Of a stretch of 15,559 nucleotides of DNA, positions 13,464-15,559 are shown piece by piece. Origin of the DNA: JAGTVG01 sp964389805 (lineage in GTDB: Bacteria; Bacteroidota; Bacteroidia; Cytophagales; Cyclobacteriaceae); assembly GCA_964389805.1 (NCBI GenBank), contig CAYMFU010000142.1:1-15559 (forward strand). Reading direction: 5' to 3'. Position 1 is the first letter of the stretch. The number at the start of each line of letters is the position of its first letter. A program made the position numbers and the translations under genes. The notes beneath the pieces were generated by a model. It made no database searches. It saw only the letters and a list, made by a program, of their open reading frames with translations, and had not been told where the DNA came from.

Positions 13464-14519
13464 CTAGGGCCGTGCTTCTAGGATTAAATTGAACGGTGTT
13501 TCTGCAGCTCTTCGAAAACGACTGAAACCACCTGAGGTGATAACTTCCTTTAGGCGTTTCTCCCCGGCCTGGGCACCCAAACCAAGTCCCACTTCCTGAC
13601 TAATCGAACTAGGAGTACAAATCATTGTCGAAAATGCATAAAAAGCCCGACCAACTGGATTTAGATTTTCCTGTAAAGTATCGTTGGCAAAAGGTTCCAC
13701 TATCATACAAGTACCGTCAGGATTTAACGCCTTAACTACATGAGCACATGCTCCAACTGGATCACCCATATCATGCAAACAGTCGAAGAAAGTGACCAAG
13801 TCGTACCCATTTGCTGGAAAGGTTTTTGCGGAGGCCATTTTAAATGAAATATTATTTAGGCCTGCGTCTTTTGCCAATGCAGATGCATGTTCCACAGATG
13901 CATCATGAAAGTCATAACCTATAAACTCCGAGTTTGGGAAAGCTTGAGCCATTACGATAGTAGATACACCATGTCCACAACCTATGTCGGCAACTTTTGC
14001 GCCTTTTTGTAATTTTTCTTCTACGTCATCCAGGGCTGGAATCCAGTTAGAGACAAGGTTAGCTTTATAAGACGGTCGAAAGAATTTCTCAGTACCACAA
14101 AACAAACAACTATCGTGGCTTCCCCAGGAAACTCCTTCTCCTGATCGAAAAGCATGCTCGATTTTGGGTTCGTCGTGATACATTGATGAAATACCATAAA
14201 ACGCACCGGTCATAAGCACGGGACTCTCTTCATCACCAAACACTGCAGCTTGTTCTGGTGTCATAGAGAATTTTTCACTATCAGTATCATATTCAATATA
14301 GCCTGAAGCAGCTTGTGCTGATAACCATTCCCGAACATATCTTTCTGTTGTTGCTGTTGATTCAGCTAGTTGTTCAGAAGTCATGGGGCCATTTGCAGTT
14401 AATGATTTATAAAGACCTAGCTTATCTCCCATTATTATTAGAGCGCCATTAGCAGCCGCTCCCATTTCAGTTACCATTTTGCCCAAAAATTCGTTTAATT
14501 TAGCTTCATTCAATTCCAT
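13464..14519 (-). CDS. Winged-helix SAM-dependent methyltransferase
   Basis: A 351-residue, two-domain methyltransferase. Residues 1-85 form a winged-helix, dimerisation-type domain (DKLGLYKSLTANGPMTSEQLAE, then TERYVREWLSAQAASGYIEYD) like that of O-methyltransferases and the mycobacterial Rv2258c group. The Rossmann core has motif I at D178-IGCGHG, FIGYDFHD as the acidic strand-2 end, and DLVTFFDCLHDMGDP as post-I. The C-terminal part includes NPDGTCMIVEPF. An in-frame TTG 54 bases upstream would add 18 residues, but the ATG at 14519 starts right at the conserved MELNEAKLNEFLGKMV helix and is preferred. The substrate is unknown. The gene lies between repeat copies 4 and 5, convergent with the SnoaL-like gene. 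It is not closely related to the other methyltransferase here. Confidence 0.87.
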   Translation of the reverse strand: MELNEAKLNEFLGKMVTEMGAAANGALIIMGDKLGLYKSLTANGPMTSEQLAESTATTERYVREWLSAQAASGYIEYDTDSEKFSMTPEQAAVFGDEESPVLMTGAFYGISSMYHDEPKIEHAFRSGEGVSWGSHDSCLFCGTEKFFRPSYKANLVSNWIPALDDVEEKLQKGAKVADIGCGHGVSTIVMAQAFPNSEFIGYDFHDASVEHASALAKDAGLNNISFKMASAKTFPANGYDLVTFFDCLHDMGDPVGACAHVVKALNPDGTCMIVEPFANDTLQENLNPVGRAFYAFSTMICTPSSISQEVGLGLGAQAGEKRLKEVITSGGFSRFRRAAETPFNLILEARP

Positions 14520-14787
14520 GATTGTAAGTTTAGGTGGATAATTAATTAAATTTTGGTATTGGGGATATTCCAATATAAGAAATTCAAATCATTAATACTA
14601 TTAACTTTACATTTAATATCGACTGAGAAGAGTGTCCCAGGAATAAAAGAATTGTACCCGAAGATGTCATATCAGTATAATGACTGCTAACTGATTTTGT
14701 TGCATGACTGAGAATAGTCAGAATTATAATTCAGCCTCTCGTAAAATTATCTGTACATGAATTACGAAATACTAAAGATAGTCAAAT

Positions 14788-14861
14788 AACCCCCACAATC
14801 TCAGGCTTAAAAACCTTGATAACCAGCAAAAGAAAGCGTCTGATGCATTCTTATTTTTTAA
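14788..14861 (+). repeat. Intergenic structured repeat, copy 5
   Basis: CCCCCACAA, then the leader TCTCAGGCTTAAAAACCTTG at 14799, and the core at 14831-14851 followed by TATTTTTT. Outer arms are weak (AGC/GCT at 14825-14827 and 14865-14867). The rest of 14520-14787 contains only a short dyad, GACT/AGTC at 14706-14719, and no gene I can support. Confidence 0.8.
14826..14851 (-). terminator. Probable terminator of the NTF2-like lipoprotein gene
   Basis: On the minus strand the dyad core is followed by TTTCTTTTG, 34 bases after the stop codon of the lipoprotein gene. It is the same element as repeat copy 5. The plus side also carries a T-run, so it may work in both directions. Confidence 0.45.
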
Positions 14862-14884
14862 TTAGGCTATATAAATGATTTTAA

Positions 14885-15361
14885 CTATTCCGCAAGATGA
14901 GAAGCTGCTGAATGAATTACCTTCCATTCCCCATTAGATCGCTTAAAAACGTTTGTCCAAGCTCCCGTGACAATTATGGTATCCCCAGTAGACATGGTTA
15001 AACTTTCTTCAAAATCGACCGTGTGAACAGCAGCTTCTAATCCCATAACGTATATAGTTGCCTTGCCATAATTCGTGTAATTCCACTTGTCAATTGGTGA
15101 TATTGCTTCTTGCATCCAATCAGCTATATCATCATGCCCTTTAATAATGGTACCATCCGAAGCCCAAATCAATTCATCATCATCAGCCATATAATCCATA
15201 ATTCCATCTACGCTTAGATTCTCAAACTGATCAGACCATTCTAAAAAGACTTTATCTATAGAATCTTTAATGGCAGAAACATCTGGTTCGGTTGATATGG
15301 TATTTGATGGCTGACATGAAAAAAAAATCAAACTCATTAAAAGGAAAAGTCTATTCTTCAT
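14885..15361 (-). CDS. NTF2-like (SnoaL_3/DUF4440-type) lipoprotein
   Basis: A 158-residue exported protein. Residues 1-16 are a type II signal (MKNRLFLLMSLIFFSC) with lipid-attachment cysteine C16. After a short Ser/Thr linker comes one NTF2-like domain: an amphipathic helix (about 30-58), VDGIMDYMADDDELIWASDGT, IIKGHDDIADWMQEAI, then strands ending TGAWTNVFKRSNGEWKVIHSAASHLAE. The final GEWKVIHSAASH block is diagnostic of the SnoaL_3/DUF4440 group, which resembles calcium/calmodulin-kinase association domains and includes many proteins of unknown role. It may bind a small ligand in the periplasm. The ATG is unambiguous. It is unlike the SnoaL-like protein at 12.9 kb in sequence and location. 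An IS3-family element begins about 45 bases upstream and may have displaced its promoter. Confidence 0.85.
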   Translation of the reverse strand: MKNRLFLLMSLIFFSCQPSNTISTEPDVSAIKDSIDKVFLEWSDQFENLSVDGIMDYMADDDELIWASDGTIIKGHDDIADWMQEAISPIDKWNYTNYGKATIYVMGLEAAVHTVDFEESLTMSTGDTIIVTGAWTNVFKRSNGEWKVIHSAASHLAE

Positions 15362-15405
15362 AATGTTAGTGTGTTAAGATATTTAAATTATGAACCTGCT
15401 ACATT

Positions 15406-15425
15406 TGACTGGACAGTAAGTTAAG
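15406..15425 (+). repeat. Putative left terminal repeat of an IS3-family element
   Basis: TGACTGGACAGTAAGTTAAG begins with TG, as IS3-family ends do, and lies 26 bases before the OrfA start. Its inner half AAGTTAAG is found inverted at 2561-2568, just after the OrfB remnant. The boundary is inferred from position and the shared inner half, not from a target duplication. Confidence 0.5.
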
Positions 15426-15450
15426 CCAAAATTATTAACTTTAAATAATT

Positions 15451-15559
15451 ATGGTAAAACGAAGAAGAAAGTATGATAAGGAGTTCAAGCTAATGGCTGT
15501 CGAACTTATGGACACCAATAAAAGTGTAAGAGAGATATCAGAAGAACTTGGTGTAAAAA
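15451..15559 (+). CDS. IS3-family transposase OrfA, N-terminal part (cut by window end)
   Basis: The first 36 codons read MVKRRRKYDKEFKLMAVEL and continue into SVREISEELGVK. This is the start of the HTH_Tnp_1 (IS3/IS911) domain, in which KYDKEFK precedes the helix-turn-helix that binds the element's ends. The frame is open to the last base. The rest of OrfA and the overlapping OrfB should follow beyond the window. Confidence 0.88.
   Translation, partial: MVKRRRKYDKEFKLMAVELMDTNKSVREISEELGVK

Noticed and set aside
14520..14573. Upstream TTG start for the winged-helix methyltransferase
   Set aside because: The extra 18 residues are low in conserved character, while ATG 14519 begins exactly at the conserved N-terminal helix.
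6258..14861. The repeat family as a CRISPR array
   Set aside because: Copies are kilobases apart with genes between them, vary in sequence, and no cas gene is present.

Overview
The window looks like accessory or rearranged chromosome of a Bacteroidota bacterium (Cytophagia-like). The basis is an AT-rich sequence, few Shine-Dalgarno sites in front of confident genes, lipoprotein signals on a quinoprotein and an NTF2-like protein, and class III cyclases joined to TPR or TolB-like propeller domains. No marker gene fixes the species.

Layout. Positions 1-2126 hold a small unknown basic protein, a short ion-channel protein and a seven-helix membrane protein, all on +. Positions 2140-4159 are mobile DNA: the 3' remnant of an IS3-family transposase gene, then an apparently complete IS110-family (IS1111-like) element whose long non-coding tail is a candidate bridge/seek RNA. 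Positions 4183-8809 hold two paralogous membrane cyclases on -, one ending in TPRs and one in a PD40/TolB-like beta-propeller. Positions 8810-9272 contain a repeat copy, the decayed C-terminus of an integron-integrase-like tyrosine recombinase, and one arm of an inverted repeat. After that come a methyltransferase (+), a secreted PQQ dehydrogenase with a cytochrome c domain (+), a SnoaL/NTF2-like protein (+), a winged-helix methyltransferase (-) and an NTF2-like lipoprotein (-). The window ends in the 5' end of another IS3-family element.

The most unusual feature is a family of five intergenic repeats between 6.26 and 14.86 kb, all in the same orientation. Each has a near-palindromic core (arms AGAA/TTCT and GCGTC/GATGC), and four carry a conserved leader starting CTCAGGCTTAAAAAC. 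Copies differ at positions that keep or improve pairing, and three have different but complementary outer arms, so structure rather than sequence appears to be conserved. The copies separate almost every gene in this stretch, and a recombinase remnant abuts one of them. Two readings fit: a dispersed structured or terminator element, or a cassette-like array with non-canonical recombination sites. The sequence alone does not decide between them.

Gene interplay. The cyclases would signal from envelope to cytoplasm by making a cyclic nucleotide. The channel and the seven-helix protein are a plausible co-transcribed membrane pair. The genes after 9 kb do not form one recognisable pathway; they look like independent cargo (two methyltransferases, two NTF2-fold proteins, one quinoprotein).
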